From: Larkinella arboricola
GTDB lineage: Bacteria; Bacteroidota; Bacteroidia; Cytophagales; Spirosomataceae
Length of the DNA: 64,000 nt
Assembly: GCF_003259745.1 (NCBI RefSeq)
Contig: NZ_QLMC01000008.1
Span: forward strand, 62,001-126,000
Reading direction: 5' to 3'
Numbering within the stretch: the stretch's first letter is position 1; each line of letters begins with the position of its first letter. The position numbers and the translations under genes were made by a program. Positions 8,034 through 17,127 of the stretch are shown in pieces. The notes beneath the pieces were generated by a model, which saw only the letters and a program-made list of their open reading frames with translations, made no database searches and was not told where the DNA came from.

Positions 8034-9229
8034 AAAAGATTCTTTTTATCGGCCACGATGCCAACCGGGCCGGCGCACAGTTGGTATTATTGCAGTTGCT
8101 CAAGATGCTGAAGCAACGAAACATTCCGACCCACTTGCTGCTGGGGGCGGGTGGCCCGCTGGAAACCGACTATCAAAAACTGACTGGTGTAACCAAGTGG
8201 CCCGAACCGGTCCGGCAATTGTACGGCCGCCGAATCGACAAACAGCTTTACCGGCTGCGCATTGGTCAGTGGCTGCATCGGCGGATCGAGCAAGAGCGTT
8301 GGCGGGCCTTTGAAGAAGACCTTCGATCGCAGAATATTGGCCTGGTGCTGGTCAATACCGTTACCAATTCGAGCCTTTACCGGCAAATTTTCGAATGGGT
8401 AAAACCAGTACCGACTATTTTGTTTGCGCATGAACTGGAATTAGCCATCCGTATGTATACGCAACCCGAAAACCTGCGCTTCCTGCTGGATCATACCGAC
8501 CGGCTCATTGCGGTTTCCCGAGCGGTTGCCCACCATTACGTGGATGCCTACGGCTTTGATGCATCCCGCATCAGCACGTTTCAACTGATTGATATTCCGG
8601 GCCTTCTGCAAAAAATTGAGCAGGCACGTCAATTGCCCGACCTGCTGCTTCAACAGGGCATTCCCGAAAATGCCATCATCGTTGGGGGGTGCGGCAATGC
8701 CGAGTGGCGAAAAGGTAACGATCTGTTCAACGTCATTGCCAGGCAGGTGATCAGTCAGCACCCGACCGTACCGGTGTATTTTGTCTGGGTGGGTATGCCG
8801 CGCAACGAATTGTACGAAGACTTGACGCTGGACTTACAAAAAGCCGGACTGAGCAACCGGGTACTGTTTATCGAGCCTACGCCCGACGTGTTCCGGTATA
8901 CCACGCGATTTGATATTTTTGCACTTTGTTCCCGCGAAGATCCTTACCCCCTTGTGGTATTGGAAGCCGCTTTGAGCGAGACGCCCGTGGTTTGTTTTGA
9001 CAAGGCCGGGGGCGCTCCCGAACTAGTCGAAACAGACGGCGGTTTTGTCGTTCCGTATCTCGACACAGTGGCAATGGCCGACCAGATCGGCGCGCTCATC
9101 AACGACCAGGCCCTGCGTCGGGCGATGGGCCAAACGCTTCGGCAGAAAGTGATCGAAAGGCATTCTTCCGAAAAAAGCATGCGTTCCTTTTTGTCAATTG
9201 TAGACCAGTTGACCGCAACAACAGCCTGA
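8030..9229 (+). CDS. Glycosyltransferase family 4
   Basis: A 399-residue GT-B-fold retaining glycosyltransferase. The N-terminal domain begins with KKILFIGHDANRAGAQ, whose Gly-rich loop contacts the acceptor. The C-terminal donor-binding domain has WRKGND (about residues 224-229) and the family's acidic region around REDPYPLVVLEAALSETP, corresponding to the EX7E motif. It is cytoplasmic or membrane-associated and adds one sugar to the lipid-linked oligosaccharide. The TTG start at 8030 overlaps the previous stop by 4 bp, indicating translational coupling. Donor sugar cannot be read from sequence. Confidence 0.88.
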   Translation: MKKILFIGHDANRAGAQLVLLQLLKMLKQRNIPTHLLLGAGGPLETDYQKLTGVTKWPEPVRQLYGRRIDKQLYRLRIGQWLHRRIEQERWRAFEEDLRSQNIGLVLVNTVTNSSLYRQIFEWVKPVPTILFAHELELAIRMYTQPENLRFLLDHTDRLIAVSRAVAHHYVDAYGFDASRISTFQLIDIPGLLQKIEQARQLPDLLLQQGIPENAIIVGGCGNAEWRKGNDLFNVIARQVISQHPTVPVYFVWVGMPRNELYEDLTLDLQKAGLSNRVLFIEPTPDVFRYTTRFDIFALCSREDPYPLVVLEAALSETPVVCFDKAGGAPELVETDGGFVVPYLDTVAMADQIGALINDQALRRAMGQTLRQKVIERHSSEKSMRSFLSIVDQLTATTA

Positions 9230-9230
9230 T

Positions 9231-10325
9231 ATGATGGTGAGCAAACCAGCCGGCTATTTGCCCCAATTGGATGCGTTACGGGCCTTTGCCGTCACGCTGG
9301 TGCTGATTTACCACTGGTTTCCGCAGGATGCGCTGATTAATAAAACGCCAAACGGGGCCATTGGGGTGACGCTGTTTTTCGTACTCAGCGGTTTTCTGAT
9401 CACTCAAATTCTGATTCAGAACCGGAACCAGATGCTGGCGGGCCAAACAACTCCGTCGGCTATTTACAGGAATTTTATTGTCCGGCGGGCTCTGCGTATT
9501 TTTCCGGTATACTACCTGTTCCTAACGTTTGTTTATTTTGTCCTGCCCGACAAATCGGACATCAGCAACTCCCCGGCTTACTACTACCTCTACGCCTATA
9601 ACATTCTGCTGCACCAGACCGATAACTGGGCGGATTTGCTGTCGCCCTTCTGGACGCTGTCGGTCGAAGAACAGTTTTATCTGGTCTGGCCCTTTGTGGT
9701 GTTGCTTACCCCGCGTTTGCAGCTTCGGCGCGTGATTATTTTCACCATTTTTCTCGGACTCGCTACCCGCATCTGGTGGGGCTTAACCAGCCATTCACAG
9801 GGGATTCTGACGTTGACCTGCCTTGATTCGTTTGGAATTGGGGCCCTGTGGAGCTACATCCTGGTTGAGCAGCCCGAGAAGATTCCCACCTTCCGACGGC
9901 AGTTACGCTGGGCGACCTTGCTGGCACTGGTCTGCTTTCTGTTCATCCTGACGCAACCGCACACCAGTTCTCTGCGCCTATTTCAACGGATTATTCTATC
10001 TATTTTGTCTTTATATTTGGTTGCACAATCTACTATTGGTTTTGGCGGGATAACCGGACGGGTGCTGACCAATCCGGCACTAATTTATATGGGCAAAATC
10101 AGCTACGGAATTTATGTTTACCATATGATTGTTTCCACTTACCTAACTGGACTCATTCTCAATAAATTAAGCCGGTTCTCACCTATTTCGCTGCATAATT
10201 TCTGGATTCATCTAGTCAGTAGTTTCCTACTTCTCATCATATTAGCGTCCTTATCCTGGTTTCTAATCGAGAAACCAATCACTAACTTGAAGCGCTATTT
10301 TACGTATTCAAAATCTTCCCTATGA
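9231..10325 (+). CDS. OafA/YrhL-like membrane acyltransferase (acyltransferase family 3)
   Basis: A 364-residue membrane protein with about ten hydrophobic segments. The diagnostic start of acyltransferase family 3 is visible: PQLDALRAFAVTLVLIYHW near residues 10-28, containing the conserved Arg and His, followed by GVTLFFVLSGFLI. Further conserved features are SVEEQFYLVWP and GKISYGIYVYHM. Such enzymes O-acetylate surface glycans. No C-terminal SGNH domain is fused, so it is the short form. It starts 1 bp after the preceding stop (ATGATG at 9231) and ends in an ATGA overlap with the next gene, so it is in the same operon. Confidence 0.92.
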   Translation: MMVSKPAGYLPQLDALRAFAVTLVLIYHWFPQDALINKTPNGAIGVTLFFVLSGFLITQILIQNRNQMLAGQTTPSAIYRNFIVRRALRIFPVYYLFLTFVYFVLPDKSDISNSPAYYYLYAYNILLHQTDNWADLLSPFWTLSVEEQFYLVWPFVVLLTPRLQLRRVIIFTIFLGLATRIWWGLTSHSQGILTLTCLDSFGIGALWSYILVEQPEKIPTFRRQLRWATLLALVCFLFILTQPHTSSLRLFQRIILSILSLYLVAQSTIGFGGITGRVLTNPALIYMGKISYGIYVYHMIVSTYLTGLILNKLSRFSPISLHNFWIHLVSSFLLLIILASLSWFLIEKPITNLKRYFTYSKSSL

Positions 10326-11305
10326 CGCTGGCTTTTACAATATGCTCAATCAATTACCTGGCGCAGGCCCGCACCCTGGGCGATTCGCTGCGGCAAACCA
10401 ACCCCGACTGGCATTATGTGATCGGCCTTGTCGATAAGCTCGACCGGGCTAATTTACCGTCGTCACTCCTGCCTGACTACCCGTTGCTGGAAGTGGATCA
10501 GATTGATATTGAGAACTTTACCGGTATGTGCGACCGTTACGACATCACCGAGTTGAATACGGCTGTCAAACCATTTTACATTGACTACTTTTTCAAACAC
10601 CATCCCGAAGCCACCGAAGTAATTTATTTTGACCCGGATATTATTGTCTTTCAGCCGCTTACCCACCTAAAACAGCATCTGTCGGAATACAACATGGTGT
10701 TGACGCCCCACATCTGCCAACCAATTAACGACTGGCTGATTCCCAACGAGCTGAACCACCTCAATACGGGCACATTCAACCTGGGCTTTATTGGTTTGCA
10801 AAAAACCGAGGAATCGAACCGGTTTGTGCAGTGGTGGAAAAAACGGCTGGTGAATGAATGCCGCATTGATCTTTGCAACGGTTTGTTCGTCGATCAGCAC
10901 TGGGTCAACTTTGCCCCCGTCTACTACGACCGGGTCTGGATTGAAAAGCATCCGGGCTACAATGCCGCCTACTGGAACCTGCACGAACGGTTTTTCGCGG
11001 AGCAAAACGGTATCTGGCGCGTAAACGACACGGCGGATCTGCAATTTTTCCATTACAGCGGTTACGGGGTTCATAAACCGGAAGAAGTTTCAAAATATCA
11101 GAATCGATTTACCTTTCAGGACCGGCCTGATATCATACCGCTATTTAAACATTACCACCAGCAATTGCTTGATAACCAAAACGAAACGTATCGCACCTAC
11201 TCCTGTTTCTATATTAAGCCTCCTAAAACCTTATATTACCAGAAAGTGCGGAGAACACTGAAATCTCCGCTTGATGCATTAATTTCGGTGTTGGAAAACC
11301 GGTAA
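10322..11305 (+). CDS. GT-A-like glycosyltransferase, paralogue 1 (intact DxD)
   Basis: A 327-residue soluble glycosyltransferase-like protein. The N-terminus TICSINYLAQARTLGDSL opens a nucleotide-diphospho-sugar-transferase fold. A DxD metal-binding motif is present in YFDPDIIVFQPL near residues 102-113. A C-terminal block HPGYNAAYWNLHER, followed by FFHYSGY, is shared with the gene at 13160-14140, so the two are paralogues in the same operon. It begins with an ATGA overlap with the acyltransferase gene. I recognise it as a family common in Bacteroidota polysaccharide loci, but donor and acceptor are unknown. Confidence 0.78.
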   Translation: MTLAFTICSINYLAQARTLGDSLRQTNPDWHYVIGLVDKLDRANLPSSLLPDYPLLEVDQIDIENFTGMCDRYDITELNTAVKPFYIDYFFKHHPEATEVIYFDPDIIVFQPLTHLKQHLSEYNMVLTPHICQPINDWLIPNELNHLNTGTFNLGFIGLQKTEESNRFVQWWKKRLVNECRIDLCNGLFVDQHWVNFAPVYYDRVWIEKHPGYNAAYWNLHERFFAEQNGIWRVNDTADLQFFHYSGYGVHKPEEVSKYQNRFTFQDRPDIIPLFKHYHQQLLDNQNETYRTYSCFYIKPPKTLYYQKVRRTLKSPLDALISVLENR

Positions 11306-11321
11306 CCGTCCTGACACACGA

Positions 11322-12155
11322 ATGAATCATTCCCGTAAAAATCCGCAGTTGGCCTGTGTCATCATTCCGGTTTACCAGTCGTCGCTGACGGATTATGAAC
11401 AAATTTCGCTTAACCAGTGCCTGCACATTCTGGGCAAACACCCGATTATTCTGGTAACGCCCCAGACGCTGGATGTTTCGTACCTGACCCACCCGCATCC
11501 GCAGCTTCAGGTCCGGACCTTCGACGATTCGTATTTTAAGGACATTCAGGCGTATAACCGGCTGATGCTATCGGAGGAGTTTTACCAGGCATTCACGGAT
11601 TTTGATTATATGCTGATTCACCAGCTGGATGCGTTTGTATTTCAGGATGAACTGACGGATTGGTGCCACCGAGGGTACGATTACATCGGTGCGCCCTGGC
11701 TCCGCGACCGTGATTTCATCGACTGGAAGGATGAAGCGGCTTTTACCATCAAAAAAAAGATTGCGTTGTGGCTGGATTTGAAGAAGGAAGACGGTGTTAC
11801 ACCCCGCGAAATTACGTCCCTGAACGGCGTTGGAAACGGCGGCTTTTCGCTGCGGAAAGTATCATCCTTACTGCGATGGATTCGGTTTTTCCGGAAAAAG
11901 ATTGCTAACTATGAGAAAATTCACGCCCACCAGTACAACGAAGACATTTTCTGGGGCGTTGAAGTTAACCGATATGTTCCCCTGCTGAACATACCGGATT
12001 TCCGGACGGCCATGCGGTTTGCGGTGGAGTTTTATCCCGAACGCGCCATTGCCACCTACAACAATGGCCATTTGCCATTTGGCTGCCATGCCTGGGATAT
12101 TCACGGAACCGATTACTGGCGCCCCATTTTTGCAACCTATGGCTATAGCATCTAA
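11322..12155 (+). CDS. DUF5672 family protein, probable glycosyltransferase
   Basis: A 277-residue protein of the DUF5672 type, found in glycan loci and believed to have a glycosyltransferase fold. Visible family landmarks are CVIIPVYQSSLTDYE near the N-terminus, the hydrophobic/acidic stretch YMLIHQLDAFVF (about residues 95-106), YIGAPWL, and NGVGNGGFSLRK (about 165-176). The ATG at 11322 lies 16 bp after the previous stop. The 3' end overlaps the next gene by 17 bp. Function is inferred from family and setting. Confidence 0.85.
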   Translation: MNHSRKNPQLACVIIPVYQSSLTDYEQISLNQCLHILGKHPIILVTPQTLDVSYLTHPHPQLQVRTFDDSYFKDIQAYNRLMLSEEFYQAFTDFDYMLIHQLDAFVFQDELTDWCHRGYDYIGAPWLRDRDFIDWKDEAAFTIKKKIALWLDLKKEDGVTPREITSLNGVGNGGFSLRKVSSLLRWIRFFRKKIANYEKIHAHQYNEDIFWGVEVNRYVPLLNIPDFRTAMRFAVEFYPERAIATYNNGHLPFGCHAWDIHGTDYWRPIFATYGYSI

Positions 12156-13167
12156 CCCGACTCGCCCGACCATTTCGGTGGCGCTTTGTACGTATAATGG
12201 CGAAGCTTATCTGAGCACCCAGTTGCAAAGCCTGCTGACCCAGAGCCAACTGCCGGACGAGCTTATTGTCTGCGACGATGATTCGACGGACCAGACCCGG
12301 ATTATCCTGGAAAAATTTGCCGCCGATGCGCCTTTTCCCGTGCAGATTATCCGGAATACAACCCGGCTAGGTTACAACAAAAATTTCGAGAAAGCGCTTT
12401 CACTTTGCAGCGGAGACTTGATTTTCATCTGCGACCAGGACGATTATTGGCTGCCCGAAAAAATTGCAACGCTCTCCGCGTACCTCATTCAGCACCCGGA
12501 AACTGAACTGGTTTTCAGCAACGCCGTCATTGCCGATGCGAACCTGAACGATACGGGTCGGTTGTTCTGGGATACCGTCCGGTTTACCACACCCATTCGG
12601 GAACGCTGGCGTCGGGGCGAAGCGATGGAGGTTTTGCTGGACGGAAATCGGGTGATGGGCTGTGCCTCGGCCCTGCGCCGGCGGTTGCTGACGCTGTTGT
12701 TACCCATTCCGGCCCTGCCTAATTACATTTACGATGGCTGGCTGGGATTGATTGCAGCCGCCAAAGGAACCATCGACTTTTACGAAAAACCGTTGATCCG
12801 GTACCGAACCCACGAAAAACAGCAGGTAGGTACACGCCCTCCCGAAGCGGGAAAAGCCGTGCGCCTGAAGGATCGGTTTTCGCGTCCACACGCCGAAAAG
12901 CTGGAACCGCTGGTGAATAAACACCGCGAACTGAACGATTTATACAACGAAGTCCGCCAGCGAATTCCAGCCAGGACACCCGGTACGGAGCAGTTTGAAC
13001 GGCGTTTACACCATTATGCCCGACGGAGTACCATGCCGACCGGACGGCTTTTGCGTCTGGGCCCGGTAGTTCGGGAGTTGCTGGCTGGCAATTATCACCG
13101 CTATGCCGATCAGGAGGCCAACCACTATGCGCCTTATCTGGCGGCTTTAGGCGATTTAGTTGAGTAA
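12139..13167 (+). CDS. Glycosyltransferase family 2
   Basis: A 342-residue GT-A glycosyltransferase. From the chosen ATG at 12139 the protein reads MAIASNPTRPTISVALCTYN, the canonical GT2 opening; the frame stays open further upstream to 12019, but that part overlaps the previous gene and lacks family similarity. Motifs include CDDDSTDQT, then DQDDYW (the DxD-type metal site), and the acceptor region near GNRVMGCAS. The gene overlaps its upstream neighbour by 17 bp and its downstream neighbour by 8 bp. The C-terminal 90 residues are Arg-rich and may contact the membrane. Sugar specificity is unknown. Confidence 0.88.
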   Translation: MAIASNPTRPTISVALCTYNGEAYLSTQLQSLLTQSQLPDELIVCDDDSTDQTRIILEKFAADAPFPVQIIRNTTRLGYNKNFEKALSLCSGDLIFICDQDDYWLPEKIATLSAYLIQHPETELVFSNAVIADANLNDTGRLFWDTVRFTTPIRERWRRGEAMEVLLDGNRVMGCASALRRRLLTLLLPIPALPNYIYDGWLGLIAAAKGTIDFYEKPLIRYRTHEKQQVGTRPPEAGKAVRLKDRFSRPHAEKLEPLVNKHRELNDLYNEVRQRIPARTPGTEQFERRLHHYARRSTMPTGRLLRLGPVVRELLAGNYHRYADQEANHYAPYLAALGDLVE

Positions 13168-14140
13168 GAAAAGCATGATTACATTTCTGACCGTTTGCAC
13201 CATTCGGCAACTGCCCCAGGCGCTCGCACTGGGTGAAAGTTTGCAGCGCCACCATCCGTCGGACTCCTTCGTCCTGGGTCTGTGCGATGACCCGTCGCAC
13301 CTGCCGACCGGCTTTACAATACCGTACCCGGTTATTTTATTGAGTGCGCTATTGCTTCCTGATCAGGACCAGTTATCGCAGCAATATACACCCGCCGAAT
13401 TTGTGGCGGCCTGTAAGCCGCTCTTTATCAAATATCTGTACTCGAATCAGGCCGAAGATACCTGGTTGGTCTATCTGGACCCGTCCGTTTACCTGTATCA
13501 ACCGCTGACGGATTTACAAAGCCGGTATGCCGACGCGACGCTTTTGCTGACACCCCACCTGCTCAAGCCGTTAACCGACAACGCTTTTCCGGATGAGAAG
13601 CACGTTCAGAACATCGGTTTATACAGTTCCGGCTGTATCGGTCTGCGGCATACCGCCGAAACCACCCGTTTTCTGAACTGGTGGAGCAGCCGGGTTCCGG
13701 AGCGGGCGTTTGCCCGGCCCTGCGAGGGAATGTACACCGACCAGATTTGGCTGGTTCTGACGCCCGGTTTGTTCGAGAGCGTTACGATTGCCAAGAATCC
13801 CGGCTGGCACGTTGGCCTGTGGAACCTGCATGAACGGCCGACGGACGAAAACAGCCTCGTCTTTTTAAATTACAAGGGTATCGTCGATCAGGAAGGGTAT
13901 TTTCAGGCCCAGACACGGGTTAAGATTTCAGCCTATCCAGCAATCCAGAAACTGCGGAATGCGTATCAGAGTCGGCTGCGGCAGTTCGATCCAGGTGCGA
14001 ATCTGGGTTCCACTACACCCGCATACGGTCTTCAACCGTTTAAACCACCCCTGAAAGGCTGGCGAAAAAAAACCGTGGAAACGCTTCGTGAAACCGTCCA
14101 GTTCATTGAAAACGTCGATATTCCCCGGAATATGAAGTAA
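13160..14140 (+). CDS. GT-A-like glycosyltransferase, paralogue 2 (degenerate DxD)
   Basis: A 326-residue paralogue of the product of 10322-11305. It shares the opening TVCTIRQLPQALALGESL, the TPHLLKPLTD block, the WW pair and the C-terminal GWHVGLWNLHER. The expected DPD is DPS here (YLDPSVYLYQPL), so the second metal-binding Asp is lost, which may mean altered metal use or an inactive partner subunit. The start is a TTG at 13160, overlapping the previous gene by 8 bp; an ATG at 13175 is an alternative. It is the last gene before a 325-bp gap, so it probably ends the first operon. Confidence 0.78.
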   Translation: MSKKSMITFLTVCTIRQLPQALALGESLQRHHPSDSFVLGLCDDPSHLPTGFTIPYPVILLSALLLPDQDQLSQQYTPAEFVAACKPLFIKYLYSNQAEDTWLVYLDPSVYLYQPLTDLQSRYADATLLLTPHLLKPLTDNAFPDEKHVQNIGLYSSGCIGLRHTAETTRFLNWWSSRVPERAFARPCEGMYTDQIWLVLTPGLFESVTIAKNPGWHVGLWNLHERPTDENSLVFLNYKGIVDQEGYFQAQTRVKISAYPAIQKLRNAYQSRLRQFDPGANLGSTTPAYGLQPFKPPLKGWRKKTVETLRETVQFIENVDIPRNMK

Positions 14141-14465
14141 AACAAAGACGCCGAGCCGTTTACGGGAGCAGCAACCGACGCAAACGGTTCATCAGGCCGG
14201 TGCGTTATTATGCAGATCGGTATTCCGTCCTCACTGTTCTTTTCCGTATCTTTGCGGATACATAAGAAAAATACAATTGGCCAGGGCCTAGTTCCGTTCT
14301 AAACCCGGAAGCTGACAGGCAGAATGGGTAACGGTGCGTATGGACAATCTCCAGACTTGAAAGCGCTCCGGGCATACTAATTGCTCCATACAAATTTAGT
14401 CACTTAATCACACGGTGGTTTAGCAGAAAACAGCCACCGGTACTCAATGATAACCGATTTATAAA
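14141..14465 (+). other. 325-bp gap: hairpin, -7 element and possible structured leader
   Basis: No gene is seen. Near the start is an imperfect 11-bp stem (14154-14164 with 14179-14189, core CCGTTT/AAACGG) that may terminate the upstream operon. A Bacteroidota-type -7 element TATCTTTG lies at 14247-14254, about 210 bp before the next ATG. Close to that ATG is a second hairpin, CGGTGG at 14413-14418 with CCACCG at 14434-14439. Transcription from this promoter would give a long, partly structured leader. Confidence 0.45.
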
Positions 14466-15818
14466 ATGCGTGGTTTGTTAGATTTCTTCTCGGTCCGAAG
14501 ACTCGATTTAATGCGGATGGTTGTCGGTATTTTAATCAGTCTAAACGGCTATCCACTCATCTTTTTCTTTAAAGAATCGCTGGGGCTTGCGCCCGGTAGT
14601 ACGGCATTTACGGCTGCCTTTCTGGGGCTTGGGTATCTCCTCATGGTTCCGACGACGGTCTTCCGAAAGTTATACCGCTGCAATCCTTTTCTGCTAAGGT
14701 TTGGCGTTATCTTTCTGGTTTTCTGCATCATCTCAATGTACATTTATCCGTCCATGTTCTTCGATTCCTACACGCAGGACATGCTGTATTATCTGTACAT
14801 TTTTATCTTTTTATTTCTGCTTATCAACATCCCGAACGACATCATTGAGGTTTTTATACCAATTACCGTAGCGTTTGCGGTTGTTTCCAATCTGGCCCTG
14901 GTGTATGCGCTTCTGACCGACCCCACCTGGACCATTGGCTCGCGGGCGGCTATTCAATACGGAGAAGGCGAATACCGGACGGGGAACCCCCACGTTTTTG
15001 CCCGCAACGCCCTGATTTGCGTAGTGGCCTGCGGTATTTGGGTAACGCAACCTAAAACGCATTTTCTGGCTCGTATTTTTGCGCTTTTTTCGGGGGTTTT
15101 CAGTATGGGGATTCTGGTTCTGACGCAGGTTCGGTCAAGTATTCTGGCACTGGGGATTATCATTTTCTTATTCCTCTTTTTTAACGTCCGGCCCGCTCAA
15201 ATAAAATCCGTGCTTCGCCAGTTGGTTCGTCCGACATCCCTGATTGTACTCGGGCTGGTCTTCATCGGAGTGTCCTATTTTATTCGAAAAAATATCGATC
15301 TCTATGCGGTTTTATACGGTTACGCAGTGGCCTTTGTCGAGCGAAATATGGAGAACATCTATGCGCTGTTTGGGCTTAAATCAGCGGATAACTTCTCTGC
15401 CGCACTGGACGCGTCGGCCAGTAACCGGGCCACCAGCTTTCTTTATTTACGCATTCTGCTGGAGGGCCACTTACACGTAATTCTGTACGGTCAGGGCTAT
15501 AAATCGGTTTACCTCGACGTTCCGATGCTGGAAGCGCTGGTGAATCACGGCTTTATTGGCTTCGTTATTTTCGCCTGTTTAATTCTTTCCATGCTGGTGT
15601 ATAGCCTGAAAGCCATGCGTGATAATCCGGACCCGCTTTCCACCTTTCTGGCGTATTTTTACATTTATATGTTTGTCCAGATGTTCTCGGTAGGCCGACC
15701 GTACGAAATGGCTCACTGGCAGCCGTTATGTATGATGATTCGTTTTATTGGCATTGATCATCTTTTCCCCTCCCGCTTGCTGAACCGCCCCCCTAAACTG
15801 GCTCCCCAGCTTAGCTAA
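14466..15818 (+). CDS. O-antigen ligase/polymerase-like membrane protein (Wzy/WaaL family)
   Basis: A 450-residue polytopic membrane protein with about eleven hydrophobic segments. It has the layout of the Wzy/WaaL superfamily: a large periplasmic loop between residues about 275 and 340 that contains the region GQGYKSVYLDVPMLEALVNHG, where the conserved GxG and the H of the L-x-E-x-x-x-N-H-G pattern sit. It would polymerise repeat units or ligate glycan on the periplasmic face. The ATG at 14466 follows a long leader. It separates two glycosyltransferase operons. Whether it polymerises or ligates cannot be decided from sequence. Confidence 0.78.
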   Translation: MRGLLDFFSVRRLDLMRMVVGILISLNGYPLIFFFKESLGLAPGSTAFTAAFLGLGYLLMVPTTVFRKLYRCNPFLLRFGVIFLVFCIISMYIYPSMFFDSYTQDMLYYLYIFIFLFLLINIPNDIIEVFIPITVAFAVVSNLALVYALLTDPTWTIGSRAAIQYGEGEYRTGNPHVFARNALICVVACGIWVTQPKTHFLARIFALFSGVFSMGILVLTQVRSSILALGIIIFLFLFFNVRPAQIKSVLRQLVRPTSLIVLGLVFIGVSYFIRKNIDLYAVLYGYAVAFVERNMENIYALFGLKSADNFSAALDASASNRATSFLYLRILLEGHLHVILYGQGYKSVYLDVPMLEALVNHGFIGFVIFACLILSMLVYSLKAMRDNPDPLSTFLAYFYIYMFVQMFSVGRPYEMAHWQPLCMMIRFIGIDHLFPSRLLNRPPKLAPQLS

Positions 15819-15867
15819 ACCCGGTATTGAGTACAAATAAAACGAAAACGTTATGAACGTAAACGAG

Positions 15868-15907
15868 GCAGGAACGGCCCTTCCTGCTAAACCGTATTCT
15901 ATCTTTG
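15868..15907 (+). promoter_or_regulatory. Hairpin followed by Bacteroidota -7 element
   Basis: A short perfect stem (GCAGGAA at 15868-15874, TTCCTGC at 15881-15887) is followed by TATCTTTG at 15900-15907, matching TAnnTTTG. The ATG of the next gene is 43 bp downstream. No clear -33 TTG was seen at the expected distance, so this is a candidate promoter only. Confidence 0.45.
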
Positions 15908-15949
15908 CCTGCTAACACGCCCGGGCACGGTTTGGCCCGTAACCACGGA

Positions 15950-17110
15950 ATGAAAATTTTGATTGTTCACAATATTTTGTGGGCGCACTACAAGGCAACG
16001 GTGTTCAGCGAACTCCACCGCCTGGCTTCCGGCTATAATTGTGAGGTACACGTCCTGCAAATTGCCCAAAGCGAACAATCCCGGGCCTTGCTGGGAAAAC
16101 CGGACCACTTGCCCGACCAGTATAGCTACGAACTGCTTTTTGATACGTACATTGAGCAGGTCGGCACCTCGGCCAAAATCCGGGCGCTGGTAGCCCGGAT
16201 GCGTGCTTACCGTCCGGATGTCCTTTTGCTGACGGGTTATTATGACCCGGCCCAGGTTGCGCTGATGGTGCTTGCCAGACTCCGCGGTATTAAAGTCATC
16301 ATTCAGACCGAATCGACCCCGGTCGATCAGGCTCGCACGGGGTTCAAAGAATGGATTAAAAGCCGCGTCATTGCCCTGGCCAACGGTTTTTTCTGCTTCG
16401 GTACTCCACAAGCCAACTACCTGATTCAGCTGGGCGTTCGTCCGGATCAGATTCTGGTGGCCCAGAATGCGGTGGTTGATAATGCGAAACTGCGGCAGGT
16501 GTACGAGCAGGCCCGGCCCACCCGAACGGCCAGACAAACCCAACTCGGTCTGAAACGCTCTAATTTTATCTACGTAGGTCGGCTGGCACCCGAGAAGAAC
16601 CTGACGGTTTTAATTGACGCTTTTCAGCAGGCCCGGCAAAAAGCCCGCAACCCAGCCGAATGGGGGCTACTCCTGCTCGGTGATGGCCCCGAAAAAGGGT
16701 CCATTCAGGCACAGATTGACCGGCTTGGCGCGCAGGATCTCGTAAAAATTCTGCCGAATCAGCCCTGGTATCGGGTGCCCGAGACGCTGGCGCTGGCCGA
16801 TGTGCTGGTACTGCCCAGCCTGTCGGAGCCCTGGGGACTGGTTGTCAACGAAGCCATGGCCTGCGGAATGCCGGTTGTGGTGTCGGACCGCTGCGGCTGT
16901 GCGCCCGATCTGGTAAAAAACGGTCAGAACGGGTATGTTTTTGATCCTTTACGGCCCGAAGAATTAACCCATTGCCTGCTCCACTTCATCGACGGACACG
17001 CCAACTGGCAGGCGATGGGACAGGTTTCGTCGGAAATCATCGCCACGTTATCGCCCGATACGGTTGCCCGGGAAATGCTGGCCGGATTTGTGAAAGTGGG
17101 CCGTACTTAG
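15950..17110 (+). CDS. Glycosyltransferase family 4
   Basis: A 386-residue GT-B enzyme. I chose the ATG at 15950, giving MKILIVHNILWAHYK, over an in-frame TTG at 15905 that overlaps the candidate -7 element. The donor domain begins at FIYVGRLAPEKNL, and the EX7E region is visible in SLSEPWGLVVNEAMACGMPVV-like sequence around residues 300-320, followed by GCAPDLV. It is expected to act at the cytoplasmic membrane on the lipid-linked glycan. It opens the second glycosyltransferase operon, with the next ATG 17 bp downstream. Confidence 0.88.
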   Translation: MKILIVHNILWAHYKATVFSELHRLASGYNCEVHVLQIAQSEQSRALLGKPDHLPDQYSYELLFDTYIEQVGTSAKIRALVARMRAYRPDVLLLTGYYDPAQVALMVLARLRGIKVIIQTESTPVDQARTGFKEWIKSRVIALANGFFCFGTPQANYLIQLGVRPDQILVAQNAVVDNAKLRQVYEQARPTRTARQTQLGLKRSNFIYVGRLAPEKNLTVLIDAFQQARQKARNPAEWGLLLLGDGPEKGSIQAQIDRLGAQDLVKILPNQPWYRVPETLALADVLVLPSLSEPWGLVVNEAMACGMPVVVSDRCGCAPDLVKNGQNGYVFDPLRPEELTHCLLHFIDGHANWQAMGQVSSEIIATLSPDTVAREMLAGFVKVGRT

Positions 17111-17127
17111 TTATTTCGAACCAACGT

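Noticed and set aside
12019-12138. Longer start for the GT2 gene
   Set aside because: The added 40 residues overlap the DUF5672 gene and are not GT2-like; the ATG at 12139 gives a canonical start.
15899-16543. 214-residue minus-strand ORF
   Set aside because: It is a shadow of the GT4 gene at 15950-17110, with no family features of its own.
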